A stretch of 64,000 nt of DNA, from NCBI GenBank assembly GCA_030295235.1, contig AP026157.1, forward strand, positions 248,001-312,000, given 5' to 3'. How positions within the stretch are numbered: the stretch's first letter is position 1; the number at the start of each line of letters is the position of its first letter. A program made the translations under genes and the position numbers. Positions 42,991 through 53,055 of the stretch are shown here, in pieces. The DNA comes from Fistulifera solaris. Its lineage: Eukaryota > Bacillariophyta > Bacillariophyceae > Naviculales > Stauroneidaceae. The notes under the pieces were generated by a model. That model made no database searches, was not told where the DNA came from, and saw only the letters and a program-made list of their open reading frames with translations.

Positions 42991-44265
42991 ATGCCATCCT
43001 TCGACGTTATAGCCAGCCCTTCCAAGACCGGACCTCTTCTCAGTTCCGTCGAAGACGACGCGCAACAGAAATTGGCGCAATTGTCGCTGCAACCGACCAT
43101 TGTTTCGGAATCATCGAACGATGATGACGAAGTCAGTGTCGAATCATCGGCATCGTCCCATTTTTCCCGCAGTATCGGCAAGACCGAACACAAATTGGCC
43201 GAAGAACGTGGAGAACTCGCCGATGAACCCCTCTTGAAAGAGAATCCGCACCGCTTCGTGCTCTTTCCCATTCAAGACGACGAGGTACGTCCGAAGTTGT
43301 CGTGTTAACTCTATAAGCAACCAACCCACTTACAATCAACCTCTCTTTCTTTCTCTCAATCACACAGATCTGGCAAATGTACAAAAAAGCCGAAGCTTCC
43401 TTTTGGACGGCCGAAGAAATTGATCTCGCCAGTGATTTGCAAGATTGGAAACATTTGTCGAGCAACGAACGTCACTTTGTGTCGCACGTGTTGGCGTTCT
43501 TTGCCGCGTCCGACGGCATTGTGAATGAAAATTTGGCACAAAACTTTTGTACCGAAATTCAATCGCCGGAAGCCCGTTGTTTTTACGGATTCCAAATTGC
43601 CGTCGAAAACATTCACAGCGAAACCTATTCTCTTTTGATTGATACGTACATTCGCGATCCGAAAGAGAAGGATCATTTGTTGCGGGCCATTGATACGGTT
43701 CCGTGTGTACAAAAGAAGGCCCATTGGGCCTTGCAATGGTGTGACGCGAACAACGCTTCCTTTGCGGAACGCTGTGTCGCCTTTGCGGCCGTCGAAGGCA
43801 TTTTCTTTTCCGGTTCCTTTTGTGCCATTTTTGGCTCAAGAAACGGGGTCTCATGCCCGGTCTTTGCTTTTCCAACGAATTGATTAGTCGCGACGAAGGT
43901 CTGCATTGTGATTTTGCCTGTCTACTGTACACCAAGCTCGTCAATAAGTTGTCGAATGAACGCGTGACCGAAATCATTACCAACGCGGTCGATATTGAAA
44001 AGATTTTTGTTGTCGAATCGTTGCCGGTCGAATTGATTGGCATGAACAGTACACTCATGTGTCAATACATTGAATTCTGTGCCGATCGCTTGTTGGTCGC
44101 TTTGGGTTGTCCCCGTCATTACAACGTTCCCAACCCGTTCGAATGGATGGTGTCGATTTCTCTTACAGGAAAAGCCAACTTTTTGAAAAGCGGGTGAGTG
44201 ATTATGCCAAATCGGGCGTCGGTGTCACGGACAATCATTGTTTTGATCTCGATGCGGACTTTTAA
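42991..44265 (+). CDS. RNR2: Ribonucleoside-diphosphate reductase small subunit (R2); one intron, two frame breaks
   Basis: Supplies the tyrosyl radical for dNTP synthesis with the R1 subunit. Exon 1 (42991-43284, 98 codons) and exon 2 (from 43368) flank an 83-bp GT-AG intron in phase 0. Metal and radical residues: Asp117 (EEIDLASD), the ExxH of ENIHSETY (Glu178, His181) with radical Tyr185, and [19 protein letters not shown]. The second half has the helix [16 protein letters not shown]-type segment and [10 protein letters not shown]. The conserved R1-binding tail ends [11 protein letters not shown]. The frame breaks at T5 43828-43832 and T5 44180-44184, each one T short of the six needed. 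Restored length 397, normal for eukaryotic R2. [13 protein letters not shown] replaces the usual WMxLISLxGKTNF with minor substitutions. Usually S-phase regulated; no site identified. Confidence 0.93.
43285..43367 (+). other. RNR R2 intron (83 bp)
   Basis: Donor GTACGT after FPIQDDE and acceptor TCACACAG before ATC TGG CAA ATG. Phase 0; restores the conserved [17 protein letters not shown] block. Confidence 0.85.
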
Positions 44266-44681
44266 AAAAGGCATTCACACAATCATTAGAATCTGTTCAT
44301 AGCATACTTTCGTTTTTTAATGTTTCACACAATAATACTAATTTGCCGTTAGAGCTGGCTAGTTCAGTGTTGACGATTGAAGTAGACGTAAAGACAAACT
44401 CGAAGATAGAATTCTTTGTCTCTAGCTAGCTAGAGCGAAACTCGACGCTATAGATGACAAGAGACTCCTCACTTTTCACTCTAAATTTTCGGCCATTCAG
44501 TCTCGGATGGTACTCTTTGTGCGAGTCTAAAGTCGCACTGGCTTCGATGGTTGGAAGAAAAAAGAAATTACGAGGGACGAAAAAAGGACGAAACGAGAGC
44601 CGTCGTTATTGTCATTCAATTGCAACCGATTGCATGCGAGAAACTCTCTTCCTACACAATATTTCATTGGAATAGGCTATC
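44266..44681. other. Gene-free spacer
   Basis: Contains the palindrome CTCTAGCTAGCTAGAG (44420-44435). No gene seen. Confidence 0.6.
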
Positions 44682-45341
44682 ATGTTATCTTCTTTGCGGA
44701 TGATTCGAATAGTACGACATTCACGAAACGTCGTTCCGTATCGTTCGCGGTCGACATTAACGACTCCTCCGCGCACCTGGTTGCAATGGTATTCGCACAA
44801 ACTCGATACCCATCCGATTACCACCAAGTCGATCACGAGTGCCATTATTGCGGGAATCGGTGATGGGGCGTGTCAATATGGTCAGCGCAATCAGTCGAAG
44901 TGGGATGTGAATCGGACGGGTCGGTTTTTTGTGTTAGGGGGTGTCTTGGTGGGTCCCTTGATTCACCTGTGGTACGGTGTACTGGCGACGTATCTTCCCG
45001 GAACGGCCGTCACGACCGTCATAAAGCGTGTCATACTGGATCAGTTTGTGTTCACTCCCTTTTGTCTCCCCGCCTGGCTCGTGTCTTTATGGACCTTGGA
45101 ACGGACGGAATGGATCGGTCGTCCCGATGCCGACGCACGTCCTCTGTACGAAAAGTTACATCAAGAAGCTCCCGCATTGATTCAAGCCAACTGGTGTTTT
45201 TGGATCCCCGTCATGACGGTCAACTTTGGATTCACGCCCGTGAAATATCAAGTTCTATTTAGTAATGTCGCGTCCTTGTTGTGGAATGCTTACATGTCCT
45301 TTACGACGAGTCGTCGGACGATGACAGCCAAGGTATTGTAA
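44682..45341 (+). CDS. Mpv17/PMP22-family membrane protein, copy 1
   Basis: 219 residues, uninterrupted. The N-terminus is basic and hydroxylated (MLSSLRMIRIVRHSRNVVPYRSRS), which suits a mitochondrial presequence. Four hydrophobic segments follow. Family signatures: WYSHKLDTHPITTKSITSA near residue 36 (start of the first helix), IAGIGDGACQ, GPLIHLWYGVL, DQFVFTPFCLPAWL, and the C-terminal NWCFWIPVMTVNFGFTPVK with LLWNAYMSF. Mpv17-type proteins are organelle inner-membrane channels or carriers linked to nucleotide homeostasis. It is followed by a related gene in the same orientation at 45954. Confidence 0.88.
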   Translation: MLSSLRMIRIVRHSRNVVPYRSRSTLTTPPRTWLQWYSHKLDTHPITTKSITSAIIAGIGDGACQYGQRNQSKWDVNRTGRFFVLGGVLVGPLIHLWYGVLATYLPGTAVTTVIKRVILDQFVFTPFCLPAWLVSLWTLERTEWIGRPDADARPLYEKLHQEAPALIQANWCFWIPVMTVNFGFTPVKYQVLFSNVASLLWNAYMSFTTSRRTMTAKVL

Positions 45342-45953
45342 ATTAATGATTTAGTAATAATAATATGGCAGAAAATTTCAGGTTTCGTTTCGGTTTGTTG
45401 GGTTGGTGTATCGTTCCGCACGACTTTGAAACAAAAAAAAACAATTGCGCTTCCGACCAAACAAAGTCGCTGTTGTCATCTCTACGCTGTTTCTTGACTT
45501 TTTTAAAAAGTTGTCTACGTTATAGATAATGTGGAAAGAATCGCTTTCCGTCTTCAATCCTCTAGTAGGTAGAAGGCGGCATAGCCTTTATGGGTATAGC
45601 TTGTTCCAGTCATGAGTACGTCGAGCTCGACCACACAAAACTTTATAGTAACTGAGACATGCAGACACGTCATCGCGCGTTTCATGACGACGAGGATCTT
45701 CCTCGAACCTTTTCTTTCTCATTTTCATCTGTTTTTATTGCCAGCGCATCATTTCGTTTTGTTCTTTTTTCGAACAAAAGGAGACGGAATCATTAGTCTA
45801 GCTAGAAGAATATCTTTCGTTCTTCATTAAACGAGGCGTCTCACCTTCTCTTCGTACCTGTTTTGCTAGTCGGGTGGGTCGATAAGAAATGAAACACGAA
45901 AAGGAATCTTTCTAACTCCGAAACGAAACTTAGACTTTATAGAACAAGCCACA
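45342..45953. other. Gene-free spacer between Mpv17 paralogues
   Basis: No supported gene. TCTAGCTAGA near 45797. Confidence 0.6.
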
Positions 45954-46692
45954 ATGTCGTGTCATTTGCAGCGAACGAAGACTCGTTTATCATCTCTCCG
46001 GGGCAAGAGCTGGCAATATACATCCAAGAGGAATTCATCACTTCCTGTGCATCCACCCAATCGATTCCATCTGTTCTCATGGTACAACCACCAATTAAAG
46101 AAACATCCGTTACGGACCAAATCCATCACGGCCGGTCTGATTGCGGGGACCGGTGATATCGCTTGTCAGTCGATGACCGAACGGGAATGGAATGCGTCAC
46201 GCACCAGTCGATTTGTTCTCTTGGGGAGTTTGTATTCGGCACCGACGCGACACTACTTTTTTTGACTATTTGGCCCGCGCATTTCCGGGCGTGGTCCCCA
46301 AGGTCATCATGGAACGTGTGTTCTTTGCGCCCGCGTCGCTGGCCGTATGGTTGACTTCGCTGTGGACGTTGGAATCCCTCATGGACGAAGCGGCTTCTTC
46401 GAAAAGCCCCTTTATGGATAATTCTTATTATTTGGAGCAATTCATGGCCACCTACCCTCCATTGTTACAAACGAGTTGGTTGTGGTGGACACCCATCATG
46501 GCGCTCAATTTTCGCTTTGTTCCCGTCCAGTATCAAGTCTTGTGGGTGAATGTGTTCAACTTGGTCTGGAATACCTATCTTTCGTATCAGACGAGTCGGA
46601 AAGTGGACGAAGCAAGAACCAGCGAACCAAGGAACCGAGATAGATTACATGAATTGGTAGAAGTGCACATAATGTCTCATGCTCTCTATTAG
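45954..46692 (+). CDS. Mpv17/PMP22-family membrane protein, copy 2; one frame break
   Basis: About 245 residues. The same order of motifs as copy 1: WYNHQLKKHPLRTKSITAG, LIAGTGDIACQ, GSLYSAPTRHYFFDYLAR, FAPASLAVWLTSLWTLE, and WLWWTPIMALNFRFVPVQ with LVWNTYLSY. The N-terminus is Arg/Ser-rich, mitochondrial-like. The frame is lost at a T7 run (46257-46263; six required), here an extra base. The C-terminal tail is ~30 residues longer than in copy 1 and hydrophilic. Sequence divergence from copy 1 is large outside the family motifs, so the duplication is old. Confidence 0.85.
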
Positions 46693-47468
46693 AGCAAGAA
46701 GGTGTATCTTTTGTAAATACGTGAGAGATTTATAGAGAATGAGTTAGAAACCAAGCGAATCTTCTCGGTTGAAAGGTTCTTCGGCTATAGCACCTTGGCC
46801 ACGAATCGACGCTCAATTTTCCAAAAGCTAGAATCTGCATATATTTCCGTGTGTATGACCTTTGATTTCAATCGTTCGCTTCAGCTACCTCCATTCAGTT
46901 GTCAATATCATTACCTGCAACGCATGACTCAATGCTTTTTTACTTTACTATGAATCAGAGTGTAGATGACTTTTCCACGATTGCATTTCAGTCATGAATC
47001 TTGCTTTTCGACTCGGTTACCTTTTTAGAAATCTGCCGCAACGTTTCGCATTTTCGTACCTTTCAAGGGTCGTCCCTCTTTGCTCAAAATCGCAAGCTTT
47101 CGCCAACTAATCATTACTAGAGATGTTTTTTGTGGATCATGGTCGTCGTCCTGATTTTGATTTTCCCGCGCGCGCGCAAACGATCGACGGAGTGGCGCTC
47201 GCGCACTTGTTTGCGCGCACCTTTTTCAATCACGTCAAAAACATCTCTCGCGCTGGATGGCATCGCATCGATTCATTCATTCGTTGCATCCAAAATAGAT
47301 ACTTTGCGCAGACCTCTCCGTATTGCATCCTTACACACACTGCTCTATTGTGCTATCTTGCGTCACAACAGAGAATGAAGCAACCTCCCAACAACAATAA
47401 CAATAAAAAAGACATCATGGCAACAAATAGCCCTCAATAGCCTTCGATGGACGGGTTGGTTGGATCAA
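46693..47468. other. Gene-free spacer with a GC-rich inverted repeat
   Basis: No supported gene. Includes the CG-repeat hairpin at 47172-47218. A 105-codon plus-strand ORF (47123-47440) runs through it and is compositionally non-coding. Confidence 0.55.
47172..47218. repeat. Inverted repeat, 10-bp GC-rich arms
   Basis: GCGCGCAAAC (47172-47181) and GTTTGCGCGC (47209-47218) are exact reverse complements separated by 27 bases. A CG-alternating tract (47168-47177) adjoins the left arm. Some 250 bp upstream of the acidic microprotein. Confidence 0.75.
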
Positions 47469-47795
47469 ATGATGGTCTGTTGTACGAGTCCGTACGAAGA
47501 GGAAGAAGAAGACTATAATGACAATTATAACGATGAGGACGACGGCATTCGATACGAACGTCCGGCGACAAGCCAACAATCAAAGAGACCCGTATTGATT
47601 TTAGCGAGCAGTGAACACACAAAATCCACCGTACCGGATTTATCCATTTCCTTTTCGTCTTCGACCATGTACGATGACGACGATGATGATGACGACGACG
47701 AGAAACTAATTCAAGAGGCCCTTACGGCTGTACGAAAAGAAGAAATGGTAACGCGACTTTCGCGTTTATCGAAAACACAAGGTTACGAGTGTTGA
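47469..47795 (+). CDS. Acidic small protein, 108 aa
   Basis: From ATG 47469 (MMVCCTSPYEEEEED). Two acidic tracts (EEEEEDYNDNYNDEDD and YDDDDDDDDDEK) flank a central Lys/Ser region, and the C-terminus is a short helix (LIQEALTAVRKEEMVTRLSRLSK). No family recognised. Composition and third-position usage differ from random ORFs, and the helix is regular, so I keep it at modest confidence. Confidence 0.45.
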   Translation: MMVCCTSPYEEEEEDYNDNYNDEDDGIRYERPATSQQSKRPVLILASSEHTKSTVPDLSISFSSSTMYDDDDDDDDDEKLIQEALTAVRKEEMVTRLSRLSKTQGYEC

Positions 47796-47958
47796 GGTTT
47801 CCCAGACACCTCCAGAAAAGTTGAATTGCATTCATTCAATCAATCAATCACTTTGCACTATATCTATAATCAAACTCTTGTTTTGCTCATAGAGCCTATT
47901 CCGTTCTATTCATCTTTCAATTAATTGTTTTCTATTACACTTTTTTCTTTCAATTCGA

Positions 47959-49172
47959 TCAAGCATCTTCTACCAGACACGCCGCATGCGACCAACCCGC
48001 ACTCACTTGTGTCACCTTCTTGCCATCCAAGGCTTCCACCCACACCGCTTGATCGGCGCGTCCTACACTGCCCAATCCCAAGACACCCCGTTTGCTCGTC
48101 AACGTCTGTCCTTGTCCAAAACTGTACAATTTTCCATCTTCATCCACCGCCAAGGTATAATCTTGTCCACAGGCTACATCCACAATGCGGGTATGCAACA
48201 AGGAATCCATCCGAACGGGTTCTAAATACAGCGACATGCCCCAATAAAACAATTCACCACTTTCGGTCACACACGCCGCGTGGGAATGTCCCGCGGCCAT
48301 TTTCACCACACGGCGTCCCAACAATTCATCCGCTTGAATCGGTTCCGGGACACTTTGCATGGCGTACATGTCGACGGCTAGTCCAAAGCCGAGCCCCAAT
48401 TGTCCCTTGTGATTGCGTCCCCACGCGTACAGCACACCATCCTCCATCAAAGCCAAGGTAAAGCCTTTGCCACCGGCAATGGCCAAAACACCTGCGTCAA
48501 CAATTCCACCGGTTCCAAATACAATTGATCGTTCGTTTCCAAATTCCCCAATCGACCATAACTCCCGGCCCCACACGACAAGACTTCTCCTTCCGTCGTC
48601 AAAACCGTGGTATGATATTCACTCATTTGCACTTGTTTTGCATAACAGCCATCTTCGACCAAGGAATCGACGCGTTGAAACTGGAGCGAAGAATTGCCTT
48701 CGCCTTGTCCCAAAAATCCCGTCCCGGACGACAACGAACTGCCCAATCCGGCCGTATACAAATCGCCCTCTTTCGTAATCAAGCCCGCCGTATGAACACC
48801 CAACGAAATGCTTTGTACCCGCACAGGCAAAGCCGTCAGCTTGGAAACGGGTTGCGTATGACCGACCCCCAATTGTCCAAATTTGTTGTCGCCTGCCACA
48901 TAGCACGTTCCATTTTGGAGTACAATGGCGGTGTCGGTCGGACCGCAGACGACTTGTTGAATTTCGGACACGTCCGTGCTTTCGGCCAAATACTCCGCCA
49001 AATTCTCAACACGCGTCGGAATGTCGAGTACTTTTTCATCTTGTCGATCTTTCGGTTTACAAATGGAGCCATGGTGATCGGTGCCCCACATATAGAGGGA
49101 CTGTTTGGGGGTCGCAGTGGAAACGAACCGACGACGCGATAGACGTCGAATGAAAGCGTTGTTTCGCATCAT
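47959..49172 (-). CDS. RCC1-repeat beta-propeller protein, probably mitochondrial; one frame break
   Basis: About 404 residues from ATG 49172. The N-terminus MMRNNAFIRRLSRRRFVSTATPK is a good mitochondrial presequence. RCC1 blades: LYMWGTDHHGSI, CYVAGDNKFGQLGVG, SLGVHTAGLITKEGDLYTAG, VLSCGAGSYGRLGN, LYAWGRNHKGQLGLG, VKMAAGHSHAACVTESGELF, VACGQDYTLAVDEDGKLYSFG and VSAGWSHAACLVED. Frame is lost near 48498 between VELLTQ and VLAIAGG (one G short). Such mitochondrial RCC1 proteins (for example WBSCR16/RCC1L) act in organelle ribosome or fusion functions; the specific role is not determinable. Not the nuclear Ran exchange factor, because of the presequence and the low blade conservation. Confidence 0.8.
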
Positions 49173-50073
49173 TTTTTTTCGGCGGATGAAGGGGACCAGC
49201 AATAACAGGAGATAGAGAAACAAAAATTTACAAAAGATTGAAGCAATAAAAAGAAAGCGACGAAAGAAGACTGGAAGGGCAACAACAAGTAATGAATAAT
49301 TGCGAGGATGGATGATGGTGTTCATGATCCGCTATTTCTCGCATCATCGTGAGAATAAGATCCTCTCGGTTCTCTTACGGACGACGCAAGACGTTGCGGT
49401 ATGGCATACAGTAGCAATAAGCAAGCAAGACGAGACAAGACGAAACGACCGCACACAGTACATAATGAAATGCCAGAAAGACGTCAACCAAACGGTTAAT
49501 CCAATAGCCGCGGCATTTGCAACGCAAGCCATCGAGAGATGCAGGAGCCGACGAAATGGAATGCGAAATGGAAGAGAAAGAGGGAAACGACAGTTTGTAC
49601 TATAGCCTATACATGTATAAAACTTTTGTCACGAGTCACGACCGATTCCGTCATTCGCTCAATCGTTCGTGTTTCCTACGACAGCCCTTCCTTTTTATAA
49701 TTAGCGCTTTCTATCTATCATTGAGGTTAATATTCGGGCAATAAATGCACCGCGCCTTCTGACAACAGTCGAAAATTGCCTCTGATCGTGCTGACTGAAA
49801 AAACACTATGGACGTTTAGTGTAAGTTCCACATTGGATTGCAGTCACGGAGCTGACGTAACGCAATGATGGCAACACAAAAATGACACCTCGGAAAAACA
49901 CGAAGATCGACGATCAAAGTTGATCATACTATTCGTTCATTTCAATTTGTTCACTTTATAAAAACTCTTTTCTTAACTTGCTTGTAACTATCCCTTCGTC
50001 TGGAAGAGCAGTTTTCCAGGGTTACGCTAGTACGAGAGAAACTACGTCGACGACCTTTAAAACAATCAGCATC
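49173..50073. other. Gene-free divergent promoter region, 0.9 kb
   Basis: Between the divergent RCC1 and ShKT genes. A TGACGT half-site is at ~49852. No supported ORF. Confidence 0.55.
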
Positions 50074-50708
50074 ATGGCGATGAAAAGATCCTTCTTATTA
50101 TCCTTTCGCGTTCTTTCGTGCCTATCGTCTCTCTTATTATTCTTTCGAGTATCTCCATTTGCCGTCGCCGTGGTACCCGAGGCTCGGAAAGACGAAGAAG
50201 AATTCATTGTTTCAGACGCCAGCACGAACGTTCGGCGTCAACTGCGGTATACAACGTGTATGGATTTGCGCGACGCGTGTCCCCAATGGGCCGCACAAGG
50301 CGAATGTCACACGAACCCGGCCTATATGGGACCCCATTGTCCCGTCTCGTGTCACACCTGTCCCCTCCTCCAACCCCGCACGACCACGACGCCCTTCTCC
50401 ACAGTAATTCCTCGCACTTTGAAAGAAAGTGGATGGGAATTTCCGATGCTGTAGGACGGGATTGGGGCGTCCCGCAAATCATTTACGATCGTGACTATCG
50501 AGAAGCTATCCTGGCACGCATCGAACAAGTCCGACACAGTGCTGTGTTGTTGGAAAACGCCCAGAATTGTCGCAATTACAACGTCAATTGCACCCTGTGG
50601 GCGGTCCAAGGGGAGTGTGAAGCCAATCCGGAGTATATGAAACAATATTGTGCGCCCGTTTGTTGGGCGTGTGAACGAATCCGTAACGAACAAGAAGTAA
50701 TAGTATGA
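50074..50708 (+). CDS. Secreted protein with two ShKT domains; one frame break
   Basis: About 211 residues. Signal anchor or signal peptide at ~6-33 (LLSFRVLSCLSSLLLFFRV). Two six-cysteine ShKT modules: Cys62/69/78/89/93/96 and Cys166/173/182/193/197/200, with identical spacing 7-9-11-4-3. Each carries CxxWxxQGEC followed by NPxYMxxxC. Between them is a ~65-residue linker ending DYREAILARIEQVRHSAVLL, a helix. The frame break falls in the linker near 50445 (one G short) and does not touch either module. ShKT modules are protein-interaction domains common on secreted prolyl-4-hydroxylases and peptidases in algae; no enzyme domain is present here. Not to be read as a toxin on this evidence. Confidence 0.8.
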
Positions 50709-50784
50709 CGGATACAAAACCGAATTAGGGAAAATGTACAGTAAGATAACAAAATTTGTGTTTCACTATATATACTGAGTATTT

Positions 50785-51824
50785 TTATTCGTCTCGCTTT
50801 CGTTTCTTCTTGCTCTCACCTTTATTATTCTTGCTTCCCCACACGCGGACTTTTTTCAATTTCTTGTGAATCGCCTTCAACGTCGACAAGTCGTCTTCGG
50901 GTTGTTGTTCCAATTGCGACAACATATCACACAAGTGTTGCAGTATCGGCTCCAGGACGGCGACATTTTGTTCCGGGAAGCGCACCTTCAAGTAGCCCAA
51001 CAAGTCCATTTGTAATTCGGTTTGTTGTTGCTGCGCCAGCATGAGGGCCGCCAAACCGACTTGTCCCGGTGCATACAGGAGGGGAATATCCGAAAGGACC
51101 GCGTGATCGACCAACGTACGAGCCCGTTCGTAGATAGGAATTAAATCTTGTCCCGAGATCATGCTGTTATTGTTATTGTTCCGCACAAACAAGGCTTGTC
51201 CGACTTTGGTTTTCAAAAAGGTGCGCAAATCTTCCGTCAAGGCCACGACGGCTTTATAGGGATGAAAACACCGTAAATCAAAATGCAAGCCCTCCAAGAG
51301 AGCCACTTCGGTCGTTATAATGTCACTGGTTGGCACAGGAGCATTCATGGCTTCGGTCCCTTCTTCCAATTGTCGAATATCGACCGTCGCATCTTCGACT
51401 TTCGAGGCCAAAAAGGCGGCGGCGACCATGACGACTTTGGGGTCGTACAACAGGACCGAATTCGACAAAAGAATCGTCGCAAAAAGAGTGCGGCCGTGGC
51501 GGTAATTTTCGATTCGCGACGGATCCGTAACGCGTGCGGTCCGATGAGATTGGGCAATTTGTGGGCATAAAAGTGGACCAAGGTCGTTTCTTCGTCGGCG
51601 GTCAAAAAGTGCTCGTGTTCATTGGGAAGATTATTGTCGTCTAGAGAATGATTCTTCCATTCGGCTGCAAAGTAGGAGGGTGTAGGAGTATTGTTACTCG
51701 TCTCAGTTTGCGCTGTGATGTATTCACGGGCTTGGCGATTGGCGTGTGTTCGACAGCGTTGCAGTTCGTGAGGGGAGGAAAACATCCATTTGTGCAATTG
51801 ACTGCTATTTTCGTAATCGACCAT
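50785..51824 (-). CDS. CCNH: Cyclin H (CDK-activating kinase/TFIIH subunit); one frame break
   Basis: About 346 residues. Starts MVDYENSSQLHKWMFSSP, close to the human SSQRHWTF motif; the N-terminal helix ELQRCRTHANRQAREY follows. Cyclin fold 1: LTADEETTLVHFYAHKL, LRIRRESKITATAALFLRRFF, then after the break SNSVLLYDPKVVMVAAAFLASKVED. Second fold: LLEGLHFDLRCFHPYKAVVAL and DIPLLYAPGQVGLAALMLA. The C-terminus is Lys-rich (KKKRKRDE), a nuclear signal. One base is missing in A4 at 51467-51470. With Cdk7 and Mat1 it phosphorylates cell-cycle CDKs and RNA polymerase II CTD. Convergent with the ShKT gene 76 bp away. Confidence 0.87.
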
Positions 51825-53055
51825 TGTGTGAGAGAGAGAGAGGAAAAACTTTTTGGAAAGAGAGAAGGAAGAATAAAAAACACTTGTATTAGGATGAATG
51901 AATTAACATCATGCATTCACTTCCTGACGCTTCTTGCGACGCGACGACGAGGTATGGAGAAAAATAGGAAATAAGCTAGAGCAGAACGGCGGAACGTCAA
52001 AATATTATTATTAAAAAAAACAAGAATGGGCTTGGTGCGACATGAGCATAGTTTGTACCTAGAAGCTGTGCATGATTTCATCGTCGCAGAGCGGAAAATG
52101 AGCGCAAACAGTTATTTATTTACCATGATACTCAAATATGATGGTGAGAGAGAACTAAGAGCCATCAGTCGTTGATATTACTCTTGTTGTAGATTGAACG
52201 ACTAGCATGGCTCGTTGCGTCAGAGAGGCCAGAGAAGGATTCAAAATTTTTTAAAATACAAAGTATTTCTCCGCACAAAGCAAATTTGCATGTGTCATTT
52301 TGCTGAAATAAAACAAAAACAACCAATCATTGCGGAGGTATCATGATATCATTTTAATCTTTCGCCAAGAATCTCTTTGGAAAAACTAGAAAAAATACAG
52401 TTAGGAAGAGAGGAAGCCAAGAAGGGTGTCGCACACGAGGAACCCGTTGGCGCTGCGCGATGCGTGTGGCGCCCTCTTGTGAGTCGTGATAGAAAGTTGT
52501 TAGCTCTAGCTAGAGCAATCTCTACTCTTTGTGGGCTGAAAACGAAGAATGACAACAGAGGAACCTGTGGGAACTACGAACGGGGGACTCGGAATTCGGA
52601 ACAACAAGAGCGACAAATGACAGTTGTAATTGGCCAAAACGAAACAAACTATTTATGGCAAAGATGAAAAGATGAAGATGGAGATACAGCGAGCGCTCTT
52701 AAGTAAAGTCGCAGCAACGCCCGGAAGTCGCCAGAGTGAGTCGTGTTACAGTACTGGAAGGCCTATACGGAAGTAACATTCGGAAGTGAAAACTCGAGGT
52801 CCATAAAGTATTGATCGGATTTAGGGGCGTAAGCGAAGGAATCACAAGAGGTGCACGTTTCTCGGTGAAGTGAAACGAAATCGGCTGCTTGTTTCCGGTG
52901 GTCATTTTTGGTACCCGCATCGCATTTAGACCGAAAAAGGTACGCATTAGAATAATCGTAGCTGCCCTGTGATACGCTTGTCGGCATTTGACTCACCCTT
53001 TCATTGAACTGCTTTGTCTTCTCAGTATCTGCTTGTTTTCTCATCAAACGAAGTG
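51825..53055. other. Gene-free region, 1.2 kb
   Basis: Contains the palindrome GCTCTAGCTAGAGC (52503-52516) and one further AGCTAGAG at 51974. Several short ORFs, none with a recognisable feature. The last 300 bp is the promoter side of the surface-protein gene. Confidence 0.55.

Noticed and set aside
42991-44265. Programmed ribosomal frameshifting in RNR R2 and other genes
   Set aside because: Breaks occur at unrelated sites in many genes, in both directions, without slippery heptamers or downstream structures; error is simpler.
50074-50708. Toxin gene because of ShKT domains
   Set aside because: ShKT is a common extracellular interaction module in algae; nothing else suggests toxicity.
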